Below, piece by piece: positions 30,923 to 42,960 of a stretch of DNA of 64,000 nucleotides. The translations under genes and the position numbers were made by a program. Within the stretch, counting starts at the first letter, position 1. Every line of letters starts with the position of its first letter. The notes under the pieces were generated by a model, which ran no database searches, was not told where the DNA came from, and saw only the letters and a list, made by a program, of their open reading frames with translations. Origin of the DNA: Narthecium ossifragum (Eukaryota; Streptophyta; Magnoliopsida; Dioscoreales; Nartheciaceae); contig OY986973.1 in assembly GCA_963920575.1 (NCBI GenBank), forward strand, positions 4,319,054 to 4,383,053, written 5' to 3'.

Positions 30923-33356
30923 TGTCGCGCCCCGACCCGCAGACCCTAGGCCGGGCCGGGACACGAGGGGGAAAACCTACATCTACTAGCCTCAACTGGC
31001 GGAAACAGTTGAGACTAACACACAGCTGGCGGAAACAGCTTACAACAGGCACAAGGCGGAAGCAAACTAAACAACATCTATTAACATCTATTACAGAAAA
31101 GTAATAATAGAGTTAAACAGGAGTTCTAGTACAACAAAGTCTACAAGGGATCAACAGTCCCCAAGAAGCTACAGCACCCATCGGGGTCTCTGCAAACGCA
31201 CAAACGAAACCATCCTGACCCTCAGACATGGTCAGGAGCCGGCGCGCCACAACGAGACAGCCGACGGGGGAGCACCGGAGAGGAGCTGGGCCCCGCACCT
31301 GCAAACAACACAGTCCAGGTAGGAATGAGCAACAGCTCAGCAGGGTCCTACTCTACCACTCTCGCTAAGAAGGCAAACCCAAACGAACCAACCCTGAAGC
31401 CAAGTACTGAGGCTTGCCAAGGATCCCATAAATCCCGTCAATAACCTGAATGACTCCTGTCCCAAGTACGCTCCTCCGACAACCACTGCTCAGGGGTGGA
31501 CAACTCCGACAATCCATGACACAGGGTGGACATGACGCTACTGGTAGGACACCCTTCTCCAAGCGGGATCTCCACACTTGGCGGAACGACCGAGGTTAAG
31601 ACTACCACCTCTTAGTACTCCAAGCCACAGAGCCAACAGGACCCCTAACTCCTGACGAAAGACTAAGACTAGCTAGGGAGTCCATCGATCCCATCGATGT
31701 TTCCCCCCCAGAGTTCCTGTCCAACGTACGTCCCTCCGATAGCTACTATTCGAGGACTGGGCTACCTCCGACGGTCCTTGACACAGGGTGGGCCAGATGA
31801 TACCTGTAGGACACCCTTGCCCGTGCTGGCCACCAGCATGGGGACACAAGTCGGGTAACGGCATCCACCACTTAGCCTTTGATCACTGAAGTCCACGGGT
31901 CAACCTCACCCAGTCTAACCTAGCATGTCTAATGCACAGGAAGCAGGGCAAGATATGAATAGGGAAAGCAGTAACAAACAGCATAACAAGGGCACACCTT
32001 CGGCCCATTTACACTAACACTCCCGAGGGTCATGACTCCTTCGGTTCACCACAAAGCGATATAGGGCATAACCCATGGCCCATTTATACTAAGCATTCCC
32101 GAGGGTTCATTACTCCCTCGGTTAACCACAAAGCAGTAAACAATAAGCATGATAGACAACATGTTAAGCCCCGAGGGCAAAACCGTCAAAACCACTTGCA
32201 GGCAAAGCCCCGCGGGCAAAACAACACTTAAAGCAAGTAAAAACCCTCTCTGCACCGAAGGAGATCGATCTCCTATTGCAGCGAGATCGATCTTCCTCGA
32301 GGCTAGAAGCACCCGTCCTGGTCACCCCAACGAGATCGATCTCCACCCATATGAAGATCGATTTTGTATGTGACCCTTGACGTACCAACGCCACCCACCA
32401 CGAGATCGATCTCCCTCCCAGGGAGATCGCTCTCGCTCGGGCGGGGCGTACCACCCCAAACAAGATCGATCTCCCTCCCAGGGAGATCGCTCTTGATTGG
32501 GTTCTCCGGCGGCCGGACGGCGAGGGATACCGCCGGAAACCTCCACCATACCCCACCAAACTAGGTGGGCTGGTAGCTCCCAGTGCCACGAAGCTACTCA
32601 TGGCTTCAAAACCGGAAAACACCAACTCCACAAAGGAGATCTATCGAAATCAAAACCGGATTTCAAACCCTCAAAGACAGCCGGAGCTTTGAGTGAGAAC
32701 CCTACCTCCTCATAGCAGCTTCAATCCGCGAGGCCAAGCCTAGGATCTTCCTCACGCCGTCACGGTTCCAACTAGCCTTCAAGCTCCAAGAAAGGTGGCC
32801 GGAGGAGGGAGAACGACGAAGAGGAAGCTCTCAGCCGGAACAGGGGAAGCCGAGCTCTCGCGAGGAGGAAGAAGGAAGAAGCCAAGGAAAGGAAGGAGGA
32901 GGGGAAGGGGTAAGGCCGGGGAAAAGCCGGCGAAGGCAGGGGAAAGGCGAAGGAGGGGAGCAAAAGTCTCCCCTCTCCTGACAGGGGAAGCGACAGCCAT
33001 CGCCGTGGCCGTCCTTCGAACGCCACCGCCAACGACTTCCAGGCACAGAGAGATCGATCTCCATGCCATGAAGATCGATCTCCTTTGCCCAGAACGGCAA
33101 CCTCCAGGCACAGAGAGATCGATCTCCATTGCCATGTAGATCGATCTCCCTTGCCTAGAACGGCAACCCTGGGCTGAGACTTAGGCCCAAGCCCAGAACT
33201 TCCGATCTCGGGTCCACCTAACCTTTCTAACAAACACAAGCACCAAACAAGGTCTGTGTGTGCACACCCAGTGTGAAACGACCGCCAAGGCGCAATTTCC
33301 CAAATTGCCCTTGGGTCAACAACAAGCCAAAGGAAAAAGAGGGGCATGTCCTCACA
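30923..33356 (+). repeat. Solo LTR A (2434 bp)
   Basis: Begins TGTCGCGCCCCGACCCGC and ends GGGGCATGTCCTCACA, with a perfect 5-bp target duplication AGAGC (30918-30922 and 33357-33361). It shares its ends and internal blocks (for example GCTCAGCAGGGTCCTACTCT near 31335) with copies at 50032 and 58867. The start sequence does not recur before the end, so this is one LTR and not a small complete element. It is nested in the right arm of the MULE. It carries many copies of the palindrome GAGATCGATCTC. Confidence 0.85.
32260..33155 (+). repeat. Array of GAGATCGATCTC palindromes in solo LTR A
   Basis: About a dozen exact or near-exact copies in two clusters (32260-32490 and 33045-33155), within repeated modules such as CTCCCTCCCAGGGAGATCGC and CAGGCACAGAGAGATCGATC. 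The central TCGA/GATC core makes each unit self-complementary. Confidence 0.85.
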
Positions 33357-33989
33357 AGAGCTCTCTCATCGCGTTCATGATTTATAACCCGTCCGTTGAA
33401 GTGACAATGAAGCGGAACGCTTCTCATCGCCTTGCATGTGTGGAGAGCTCTCTCCGGTGAACTATTTTGGCGAAGAAAACTGCGACGATCGAAGGTAGAA
33501 AAGAGCAGGCAGTTGATAGAGAGGAGAGATGAACGAATAAGGGAGAAGAGAAGAGTAGGCAGTGGATAGGGATGAGATGAGGCAGTGGAAATGGATGAGT
33601 CATGAAAGAATAAGGGAGAAACTGGAAATGGAGAAGAGAAGAGAAGGCAATGGAGAGGGAGAGTAGAAGATGGCGGGAGGGAGGACCAGGCTTGGGAAGA
33701 AGGAACAAGAAGACACATCCCGTCGCATTTAATGCGACGGGAGGTTTTTTTAAAAAAAAACCTATGCATTAAATGCTGTAATGATAAGGAGAGACGGATG
33801 GCCATCCATGGCATGTGAAGGGAGGGGTAATTTAGGAATTCATATACTTTGGGGTCATATGTTGCAAAAAATCAGTGGAGGGGGTCTGAATCTGCCAAAT
33901 ATGGACATTGGGGGTCCATTTTGGCAAAAAATTCCTAAGCTGCATGCACAAAAAAATACATTTTGCACAATTAATCGTCTAAGAACTAC

Positions 33990-35431
33990 CGATTAGAACA
34001 TACTAGCCCTCGAGATCACTAGACATACCAATTACATGTATCTTGAAGACTTAAACACTATAAAACATCAACAATCCACTAAAAGCCAAATTCTAGATTT
34101 CTACATTAAACCCTAGTTAGAGGCGATGAAATCTTATCAATTCGACGTCCAAACGAAGTCGAATTGGAGATTAAACTTGGACAAATGTATATTAGCATAC
34201 TAGAAACATGCAGCCCAAGAATCGGATCTAATTGATGTCCAATTTCCACATATTTTACTACTCAATTTCTTAATCTTTGTTTCGCAGTAGTTTAGAAAAC
34301 AATTCACCAAAAATCGTATATAAATCAAACAATCACGAAACCAGCGGCAATCGAAAGAGAACTCGATGATCTACAACTTTCATCTTGAAAGTTTCACGAG
34401 ATCATGCTCACACAGCTCACTAACCGAGCTTGAACGCGACTGTTCATCGAAGAACAGAGATGTGATAAAAATCCTGGAATAAATGCTTAGAAAACCCAAA
34501 TAAATCATAATCAAATCCTAAGAACATCTACCAGATGAAAAACATGCATCACAGATCAATCTAGAAGAGAAGCAATCAAAGACCTAGGTGGAAACCCTAC
34601 CTCACAGCTCGGAGAAGAAGAGGGAAGGTCGGATCGGATCTTCTTGACGTTGTTCCAGGCGCTGGAGCTTGCCGGCGGCGGAGAGGCGACGCGAGGTGGC
34701 CGGCGGAGTTCATCGATCGGCGAGGAAGAGGGCTTCCAGCAAGCTCGGGAGGGGAGAGGGTGTCGGATCTGAGAGGAGGAGGGGTTCCGCAGCTCGAGAG
34801 GGGTGAGGACGAGCTCGGGGAGGAGTGGCGGTGGATGACGGCGACGAAGAAGCTCCGGAGAAGGGAGATCGGCGGAGAGGATCTCAGATCTGGGGTTCTC
34901 GGGAGGGAGAGAGCTCGCGGGAGAGAAGCTCTAGCTAGATTTGAGGAGAGGGAGCTCGAGGGAGAACGGCGGGCGTCGACGGTGGCGAAGGAGCTCCGGA
35001 GAAGGGAGAGGGCCGGCGCGGTCGTGAGCGGGGAAGAAGAAAGGAGAAGGAGAGAGGTCGGGCACGGGGGAGAAGGAAGGGAAGAGAGAGAGAGGTTAAG
35101 CCACTTAAGTGGCTTAGCCGGTTCAGACGAGCCAATTGATCGGACTGAATCCGATTTGACTCCAAATTACGATCTCGTCGCCATCTCGTCCGGATCTGAC
35201 GATCACGAACGCTCCTATTGGATCTATTCAATCATATACATCAATCAAGGCTGTATGTGCACTACGCGGGTGTGAAACCGACTGCTAAGGCATAATTTAC
35301 CAAATTGCCCTTGGGGTCCAAAAGCAGCGATGCGATCAACCGATCACAAACGAAGACCAACCGAGCCAAACCACAAAACCAAACCCTCGACCCAACACGG
35401 TTGGACTAGGTTGGAGGGATGGGTCCTCACA
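33990..35431 (+). repeat. Partial LTR D of the same family, 5'-truncated
   Basis: The right end GGGTCCTCACA at 35421-35431, the preceding GTGTGAAACCGACTGC...TTGCCCTTGGGGTC block (35270-35320) and ATTCGACGTCCAAACGA near 34140 match the other LTRs (60062 and 61115-61180 in copy C). No TGTCRCRCCCCG start is found to the left. The 5' part is missing, so no target duplication can be assigned. Confidence 0.7.
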
Positions 35432-36080
35432 GTGATACTGCATGTTACTGTTGCACTACCTTTTGATAACATGGTCAAGAGAGAGGTTACATGACATGAG
35501 CCCTTGAGACATCGATAGGGTTATGGGACCATTGGCATATCTTAGACTTAGGCGGAGAGATAGCACTGTTGTTGTTTTCTTCCCTTTCAGTATGACGTAG
35601 AGTAGAACTCTATTGAGTTTGTCGCTAACTTCTACCCGGACTGCGTTTTGTAGGTGCATGCATCAACTCTTCTTCAGTAGTACGAGCTGGATCATCTTTC
35701 GGTGACGCAATGACTTCCATAAGCACTTGAGGTTGATGTGGGATACATGTTGTACTTCTGATAGATTTTATATATAGACATCCATCGAGGATTTTGTTAA
35801 ATGTATAATTTCCCTTTTTGAGGAATTTTGATAAATCTTTATATGATGTCTAAATAGTACAACCTTGATGTTAACTCAACAGAAATCATGTTTCTTCTAA
35901 TCTTGAGTTATAGGGTGTTAGAATTACAATTTTACCATTGGGAATCTTTTTTGTTTAAATTATTTCTGATACTTGTAATTTATCGCGCTAGAATGGAAGT
36001 GAATAGTAGTATGAATCTTCACGTCCCGGACCAGATAGGTTTTCAAGGACGGGGGGTGACACCTTGTGTCCGTCGCCCCG
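35432..36080. other. Intergenic
   Basis: Mixed composition without a recognisable gene. Immediately left of the TRM112 fragment is a short GC-rich stretch that may be non-homologous. Confidence 0.5.
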
Positions 36081-36274
36081 GCAGTGGGGTTTGTGGAGCT
36101 CCCAGAGGATGCCGACTAGTCCATGCTCACTTTGGAGGAGTTCCTCAAGAAGTTCCCCATGCAATGCTCAAGATTCACGTGGAGGAGGGCGGCCTCGTAT
36201 GCACTGAAACTGGGAGGCGGTTCCCCATCAGCAAGGGCATCTCCAACAAGCTCCTCCACGACGACGAGGTTTAA
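36081..36274 (+). pseudogene. TRM112-like methyltransferase activator, 3' fragment
   Basis: In one frame: AVGFVELPEDAD, a TAG stop, SMLTLEEFLKKF. After a one-base shift the adjacent frame reads HAMLKIHVEEGGLVCTETGR, then RFPISKGI and the stop at 36274. This is the C-terminal half of plant TRM112-type proteins (ELPEEA, EFL.KFHHALLE, EGALVCPETGR.FP..KGIPNMLL). TRM112 is the zinc-binding partner of several tRNA, rRNA and protein methyltransferases. One nonsense codon, one frameshift and a missing N-terminal half make it a pseudogene. The origin, retrocopy or captured fragment, is unclear. Confidence 0.75.
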
Positions 36275-36423
36275 GTTTTAGGGGTTTTCTAAGGAGTCAT
36301 AAGGGTTTTCGTTTTCTATCATCGGATTTGGGTTGCCAGCAACCAATTTTCTCAATCAAGCGCTTGGGTTGAAGTTTTTATGGGTCGTCTCCCCGTCGCC
36401 CCCCCCCCTTTCGGACGACTCAC

Positions 36424-36429
<6 letters not shown>

Positions 36430-36465
<36 letters not shown>
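36430..36465 (+). repeat. (CT)n microsatellite
   Basis: About 18 CT units inside a pyrimidine-rich stretch. Confidence 0.9.
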
Positions 36466-36467
<2 letters not shown>

Positions 36468-36599
36468 CTCCGGCGTCGGCCGATCCTCCATTCTCTCCTA
36501 CCTCCGGCGTCTCCCTCGGCGCCATTTTCTCTTTCCCCCATGCGACTCACCTCCGGCCGGTGATTCTCCGACGACGGGCGCAGTGCTCTCCCCCTCCCC

Positions 36600-37849
36600 T
36601 GCATGGCTATTTGGGCTGATGGGAGTCACGTGCGTGTCATGTGACTAGTTTATCGTTACCTGACATAACGTTGCTGCCTGTTAGGGGGGTTAGACTACTT
36701 TGCAATGGTATTATAACTTAGTGGTATCGAATTGCAAATCTCAAACCTGGTGGTAACAAAGTGAAATTCTACGAAAGTGCAGGTTACCTGAATGCAAAAA
36801 TCCATTAAAATAATATAAAAATACTATTTTTTTACATGATGCGGATCAATCATGGCATGACGATAGATATGTGGAACCATTTTATTATAATAACATATTA
36901 TTAACATTATTTAATACACTATACGTATGAAAATATTTTTACGCATGTGGACATTTTAATTATACGCTTCCAAAACACGCACACAGATATTTTGAGCGTA
37001 TAAAAACTTTTCAGTGAATGTAATAGTTTTGTTCGTGTTTGTTTTTCTATAAACAAACATTTTTATGAATGCATAAACATTTTTATATGCGCTTTTATAA
37101 CCGTATAAAAATTTTTACAAGCGTAGAAATATTTCATTTACGTACTGTATTAATTAATAATAATAATATATTATTATAATAAAAATATTAATATATGTGG
37201 TTCCGTATGCCATGTGTCATATTTCGATTGGTTCACATCATGTGAAATTTATTTATATTATACTATTCTAATAATATATATTAAAATAATAATATTTTAT
37301 TAATATTAGTGGGTTCCTATGGGATGCATTGACATATCACCATGTCATGTCACATGTCAACAACCATGTCAATGCCACATCATGTGACATAAGAGCCGTG
37401 TGAATGACCATATATGATTGGTAAAATGAATTTTATGGTCATAAAATGAATTTTATTATCATAAAATGGGTTTAGACTCTTAATCTGTAAAATAAAATCA
37501 AAGGAGGGATCCTGCAAAAAAATCTAACAAAAAACTACGATTCCTACCCTTCTTTAACCTTCTTCTTATCACAAACGATTATTATTAATTTATTCATATT
37601 TTTCAATCAAATATCAAAAATAAAATAACTTTATCCCCCACATATTATTGCCCCATCTTTCCTGACCCAACATCCCCCAAATAGCCCGCTCTTTATCGCC
37701 ACTCATTGTCCCAGCTTTCTTTCACTCAAGCGTCAAATTTTAGGAATAATCCTTACCCGGGTTAAAGAAGGGATATTCATAAAAATATTCTCAAATCTAT
37801 TATTCATTTTATACTTTATCCGAGACATCATTTCCCTTATGAGGCGTTT
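36600..37849. other. AT-rich noncoding region
   Basis: Strongly AT-rich with short recurring TATAAAAATTTTTAC-like pieces (36930-37145) and short tracts of TA. No gene or transposon domain seen. Confidence 0.5.
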
Positions 37850-39613
37850 GTTACATTGAAATGCTTTTGGAATGTGACTGGAATGGAATGTGATTCTAGT
37901 GGAATGGAATGGAATGTCACTTTTGTTGTTTGTTTGGTGGTGGTGGAATGGAATGAAATGTCATTTTTATTGTTTGTTTGGTGTTGGAATGAAAACAGAA
38001 TCCAGTGACTTTTTCAGCTTTTGTGTTTGTTTCGCGATGGAATGGGGGATATGGTCACTCCTGAATGCTAGTGGTGAGAATACCACTATGTATTCCGATT
38101 TTAATATTTACTAAACTTTTTATGACATTAATAATATGATATGATTCTGATATTTGGATATCTACGTTGATGAAAATATAATAACATATATCTTTCACTT
38201 CGGAATTTCTTTATTTTTTAATTTTTTTCGTTTTTGTAATCATATTTGATGTTGGAGAAGGAAATTTATTGGCCAAGCTTTTTTTTCATTTGATGATGAT
38301 AATCAATTTTATTGACGGAACATTTAACTTCTGAATACGTAAGATGATGTTAATCAAAATTATAACACCCATGTACATCGCATATTCAAAAATAAGCCAA
38401 CAATTCAGATGATAGCATCATAAACAATCCCAATTAATAAACCAATAATTCAGATTATAGCATTCAATTACATGCCAATTACTTGCAAAAATCTATGTTG
38501 ATGAAAATATAATATAATTATCGTAGGTTATATATTATGCACATACGAGGAAACTTAAAAAGAAAAACAACTTACAGCTATCAACTATATATATGAATAT
38601 TTTGCTTATTCTGGCAAAATTTATCCACCACACATTGTAGATGGAAGTACAAGGTGCCATTGTCAGTAGCAAGATGGAGCTCCTCGATCTCGCCGGATCA
38701 CCCACGAGACCCCGCGGAGGCGACGGCGGTCCACAACCCGGACGGAGACACTGCTGGGCTAAAGTCCGCGATGCCGTAGGGGGTGAGGCGGCGGGTATCG
38801 CTAGTAGCAAGGTGGGTGTAGTACACGACGGCCCAGCTATGCCGCGGGAACGGCGACGACTCCTCGGTGGAGATGTACACAAGCATGTCGCCGGAGATCG
38901 ACGGCCTATCCTCCCACTCCTCCTATCTCTCACTCTCTCGCCGATCCAGATTCTACCGCTAATTCTACCGCTCGCTGCCACAGCTAGGATTGCTCCCGCC
39001 TCTCACGTCTTCAGCAGCAGACGAGGAGGTCGCGGAGCAGCCATCATCCGCCTGGTCGAGCAGCTTCCACGCGAGATCATCCTCAAACTCCACGACTCCC
39101 AGGAGCAAGCAGAGCTCTCCCAGGGGATCGCCACCTCCACCCTCCTCCTTTTCCACCTCTTTCCGGAGTAGCAGCAGTAGGTTTTCCCCTTCTCTTCATT
39201 GCCCGACAACTCCGGATGGAGGGGATCGTTGGCTTCGGCGCTTCTGAGGGGAAGATCTGCAGGGAGAGAGCAGGGGCAGTGGCCCAGGAGGAAGAAGGGT
39301 GGGGGTTGGAGCGGGTGGTGGCCAAGGAGGTCGTCGAGGAGCATCACGACATGGATTGGCGTGGTGGCGTTCTTTTTCCTTACGGATCTCCGCTCGGATG
39401 GTAAAGGATGGAAACCTAGAAAGCTGATGGAAAATTCGGCTGGAAAATGTTTCTGGCCAATATTTGGCCAGAAACATTTGGCTGGAATGGAGGGGTTTGG
39501 AATGTGACTGGAATAGAATGGAGGCCATTCTACTAAAACAAGCAGCATGGTGACTGGAATGCCATTCCATTCCATGCATTCCAGTCTCCATTCCAGCCAA
39601 ACAAACAACCCCT
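37850..39613. mobile_element. TIR-like element with captured gene fragment
   Basis: The left end has GGCGTTTGTTACATTGAAAT and repeated GGAATGTGACTGGAATGGAA. The right end, complemented, begins GGGGTTGTTTGTTTGGCTGG with GGAATGGAGACTGGAATGC. Both ends are built from GGAATG repeats in inverted arrangement. The interior (38640-39180) is GC-rich and coding-like. No transposase and no convincing target duplication, so the class is open (hAT- or PIF-like nonautonomous). Confidence 0.5.
38640..39010 (-). pseudogene. Fragment of a TolB/DPP6-N-like beta-propeller gene
   Basis: The minus strand has MLVYISTEESSPFPRHSWAV, then YYTHLATSDTRRLTPYGIAD and FSPAVSPSGLWTAVAS (about 38886-38715). Adjacent frames carry a preceding Arg-rich segment and a following LLLTM.....IYNV segment. 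This resembles plant DPP6 N-terminal-like/TolB-type proteins, in which RLTPYGIADFSPAVSPSG marks propeller blades. Frameshifts separate the parts and both gene ends are absent. It is most simply cargo of the surrounding element. Confidence 0.65.
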
Positions 39614-40945
39614 TATTCTAAATAATCATTAGAAAGTTATCCTTATTTTCTACTCTACTTTTTTCTTATTATAAGTAATCATTATAAAATTATTTTTAAA
39701 AATTATAATAAAATCCATTAAGCTCGAATAAAGTTAAACACAACCTTAGAATTTAGGGGGATTTGTCAAATGGTCCTTTACTAGAGACCAACTTGTCATT
39801 TGATCCCCTATACAAGATCTTCAGTCTTTTAATACCACTCTAGAGTAGAAAAGACCATAATACCCTTCTATATATTTATATATATATTTCAACCCCCACC
39901 CCCGAGCTCGCCGTCACAGTCGCCGCCCGTCGTCGATCCCCGTCGCCGCCCATCATCGCCCCCGTCGCCACCTCCTTTCCCGGCGCCATCCCCACCGCCA
40001 TCTACTTCTCCGGCTCCCCTCCCCTCCTCCTCGATCTCCCATGACCAGGAGTTCCTCTCGATCTCCCCGGCTCCCCTCCTCTCCTCCTTGATCTCCCTCC
40101 CATCCCCGCCCCCGTCGCCATCTCCCACGATCGAGGACGCGATCCCAAGCGCCACCTACTTCTTGATCCCGTCCGTCGCCAACCCATCATCGGAGCTCCT
40201 CGTTCGTCGCCGATCCCGAGCACGCCGTCAGATCCCGTCCGTCGCCAACCCATCACCGGACCTCCTCGTCCATCTTGATCCCGAGCACGCCATCAGATCC
40301 CGGAGCTTCGCGTCCGATCATCTCCCTCGACGACCCATCATCTCTCCGAGTTCGCGTCCAATCATCCCGGAGCTCCCCTTCCAGATCGCCGATCACCGAC
40401 GCCGACGACCTCCCCTTCTCCGACGCCGACAGCATGACGACATGGTCCGGATCCCCATCACCGACGCCGACCTCCCCATCTCCGACGAAGCCACCGCCTC
40501 CAACCGACGAGGTACCTTGGATCCGCCTAAACCGCCTGTAAACGGCACGATCCAAGCCGTTGGATCGACTCCCCACGCTCGACCAACCTCTCCTCCGATC
40601 TCCTCGACCGCCGATCGTCCCTCCGTGCCGGCGATCATGCTCCGGTGACTCTAAGCCATCGGAAAAAATAAAACAAAAACTGTTGGAGGGAGTAAGTAAC
40701 GGGGAGAGAGAAAACAAAGGGAAAACTGAAGAAAAATACTATGATATATGAGAAAAATGCAGAAAAATTGGAAAAAATAGTGGAAAAATAAGAAAATAGT
40801 GGAAAATATTGTAAAAAAGTAACTACAGTGGAAAGTAACTATCGCGGAAAGTAACTTTCATATTTCATGAAAAATAACTACTATATTGTATGAAAAGTAA
40901 CTACCATAATGCAATTGAAAAGTAACTACCAAAATAGTGGAAAAA

Positions 40946-41863
40946 ATTTGCATATACCCCACTGAAAAAGGTTTATTTTACATATACCCCCTTAAAAAAC
41001 AAAATTTGCATCAGAAACCTTGAAAATCTTGATTATTTGCATATAACCCCTCGGGTTAATTGGGAATGAAATATTCGATGCGCAAGCTAACGGAGGCTAA
41101 TGGTGGAAGCTGAAATTTCTAAAATACCCTTACCCCTACCCCTATATATTCTTCCTTCTCCCTCCTACCCGACGATTGTTGGGGCAAGGGTTTTTAGAGC
41201 TACTGCATGGGCTTGGATGACAACTAGCATCATCCATGCTCTGAGAAAATAAGACTAGGGTAAAAGATGGAGTGGAGTTCAACCTTTCGAAATGTAAAAA
41301 AAAAACAATGAGATTAATACCTTATATCTGGAACAGTCCAGAAACTTTCTACCTTTGTTGTTGGTGCGATTGGATTGCCAGATGGAGCAGGATTCATGGC
41401 AACAACAAGTCATATAGGGTGTATTGTGCGAACCTAAGGTGGAGGAAGAAGATGGAGACTTCTTCATGGTTAAATTGACGAGGAAATCGATCTATAGAGG
41501 ATGGAAATTGGCAGAAATCAAGAGAAATAGAGAGAAATTAGGAGAAGTTTGCTGCCGATGAGCAGATAGCTAGGTCGTCGGAGGATGAGGAGATATGTCA
41601 TCAGAAGATTTGAAGCCCGTGCCCCAACAATTGTCGGGTCGGAGGAGGGAGTAGGAAGCATATATAGGGGTAGGGGTAAGGGCATTTTAGTAATTTCAGC
41701 TTCCACCGTTAGCCTCCGTTAGCTTGCGCACCAAATATTCCATTCCCAATTAACCCGAGGGGCTATATGCAAATAATCAAGTTTTTCAAGGTTTCTGATG
41801 CAAATTTTGTTTTTTTAGGGGGGTATATGTAAAATAAACCTTTTTCGGGGGGTATATGCAAAT
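40946..41863. mobile_element. TIR element nested in E1
   Basis: The inverted ends are about 240 bp each and highly similar: left ATTTGCATATACCCCACTGA, right complement ATTTGCATATACCCCCCGAA, both continuing with GGTTTATTTTACATATACCC and TTTGCATCAGAAACCTTGAA, then the CCTCCGTTAGCTTGCGC stretch. The centre (about 41190-41620) is single copy and contains a zinc-finger-like fragment. Target duplication not identified. Confidence 0.75.
41330..41440 (-). pseudogene. GRF-type zinc-finger-like fragment
   Basis: On the minus strand: CCHESCSIWQSNRTNNKGRK, then FLDCSRYK. The pattern of paired Cys/His followed by GRKFLDCSRYK matches plant GRF zinc fingers (C.C......T...N.GR.F..C). No complete protein surrounds it. 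It is probably captured by the nested TIR element. Confidence 0.5.
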
Positions 41864-41914
41864 AACCCATAAAGAAAATATGTGAAAAATCGAGAAAATT
41901 AGTGGGGAAATTAC

Positions 41915-42960
41915 ACTCTCATTTTGGTAGTTACTTTTCAATTGCATTATGGTAGTTACTTTTCATTTTGGTAGTTACTTTTCATTTTTATTATGGTAAT
42001 CACTCTTCATTTTGGTAGTTACTTTTCGATATTGGAAAAATACGGTAGTTACTTTTCACAAATAATAGCTAAAAAAATAGTGACGGCCCCTTCTCCACGG
42101 TAGTTACTTTTCAAAAAAATAGGACTGACTTAAGTGGTAGTTACTTTCTACGATGTTGGTGGTAGTTACTTTTCATAATTTTATTAATTATTTTTCACGG
42201 TGGTTATTTTTCACAAAAAATAAGTGCAAAAATTAGTTAAAATAAGGAAACTATGGGAAAATCAAGAAAATTAGTAGGTGAACATGACAAATAACTTTAG
42301 TTTCTACCATACTTGTTTTCCGCGGTAGTTACTTTTCGCGGTAGTAACTTTCCACGGTGGTTACTTTTCACCAATATTATGTGAAAAAATAAACTAAAAT
42401 AAAAAAAATATGTGATAAGTGAAGAAAAATTTTAGGGGCCCTATTTCACAGTAGTTACTTTTCAAAAAAGTATGACTGACTTAATTGGTAGTTACTTTCC
42501 ACGGTGGTTACTTTTTTTCAATTTTTGTAGGAGAATTCACTTTTCAATATTTGTAATTACTTTTCAGTATTTTGTAATTACATTCCAATATTCGTAGTCA
42601 CTTTTGAATTTTGGGAAAATATATGCAAAAATCAGCTTAAATAAGGATGTCATTTACTTTTCAATATTTGTAATTACTTTCTAATATTTGTGGTCAATTT
42701 TCAATTTTTGGGAAATATGTGCAAAACTAATCTAAAAAAATGTTGGTAGTTACTTTTCATTTGCATTATGGTAGTTACTTTTTATTTGCATTATGATAGT
42801 TACTTTTCATTTTAGTAGTTAATTTTTATTTTGGTAGTTACTTTTCATTTGCATTTTGGTAGTTACTTCTCATTTTGCATTATGATAGTTACCTTCCGAT
42901 CATAATTTTGGTAGTTACTTTCTGCAATTTTGGTAGTTACTTTTCACCATAATTTTGGTA
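41915..42960 (+). repeat. Irregular minisatellite with GTAGTTACTTTTC core
   Basis: Dozens of irregularly spaced copies of GGTAGTTACTTTTCA(TTT), often with TTTGCATTATG or TTTTGG between. The same motif occurs inverted at 40805-40940 and directly at 47410-47880 in element E2, so it is an internal component of this transposon family. Confidence 0.9.

Larger units (their letters stand above)
27846..33936. mobile_element. MULE-type TIR transposon with nested insertions
   Basis: Flanked by a perfect 9-bp target duplication AAGCTGCAT (27837-27845 and 33937-33945). The ends are long inverted repeats: left AATTTTTTTTTTTGCCAAAA, right complement AGGAATTTTTTGCCAAAA. Inverted similarity continues for more than 600 bases (27846-28520 against 33357-33936), including the paired poly-T/poly-A motif and GTCGCATTAAATG. 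A 9-bp duplication with long TIRs is diagnostic of Mutator-like elements. A hAT element and a solo LTR are nested inside. Without them the element would be about 2.8 kb. No transposase is present, so it is nonautonomous. Confidence 0.9.

Noticed and set aside
39003..39608. 201-codon minus-strand frame
   Set aside because: Crosses the GGAATG-rich transposon end and a GC-rich block. No motif except the separate TolB/DPP6-like fragment in another frame.
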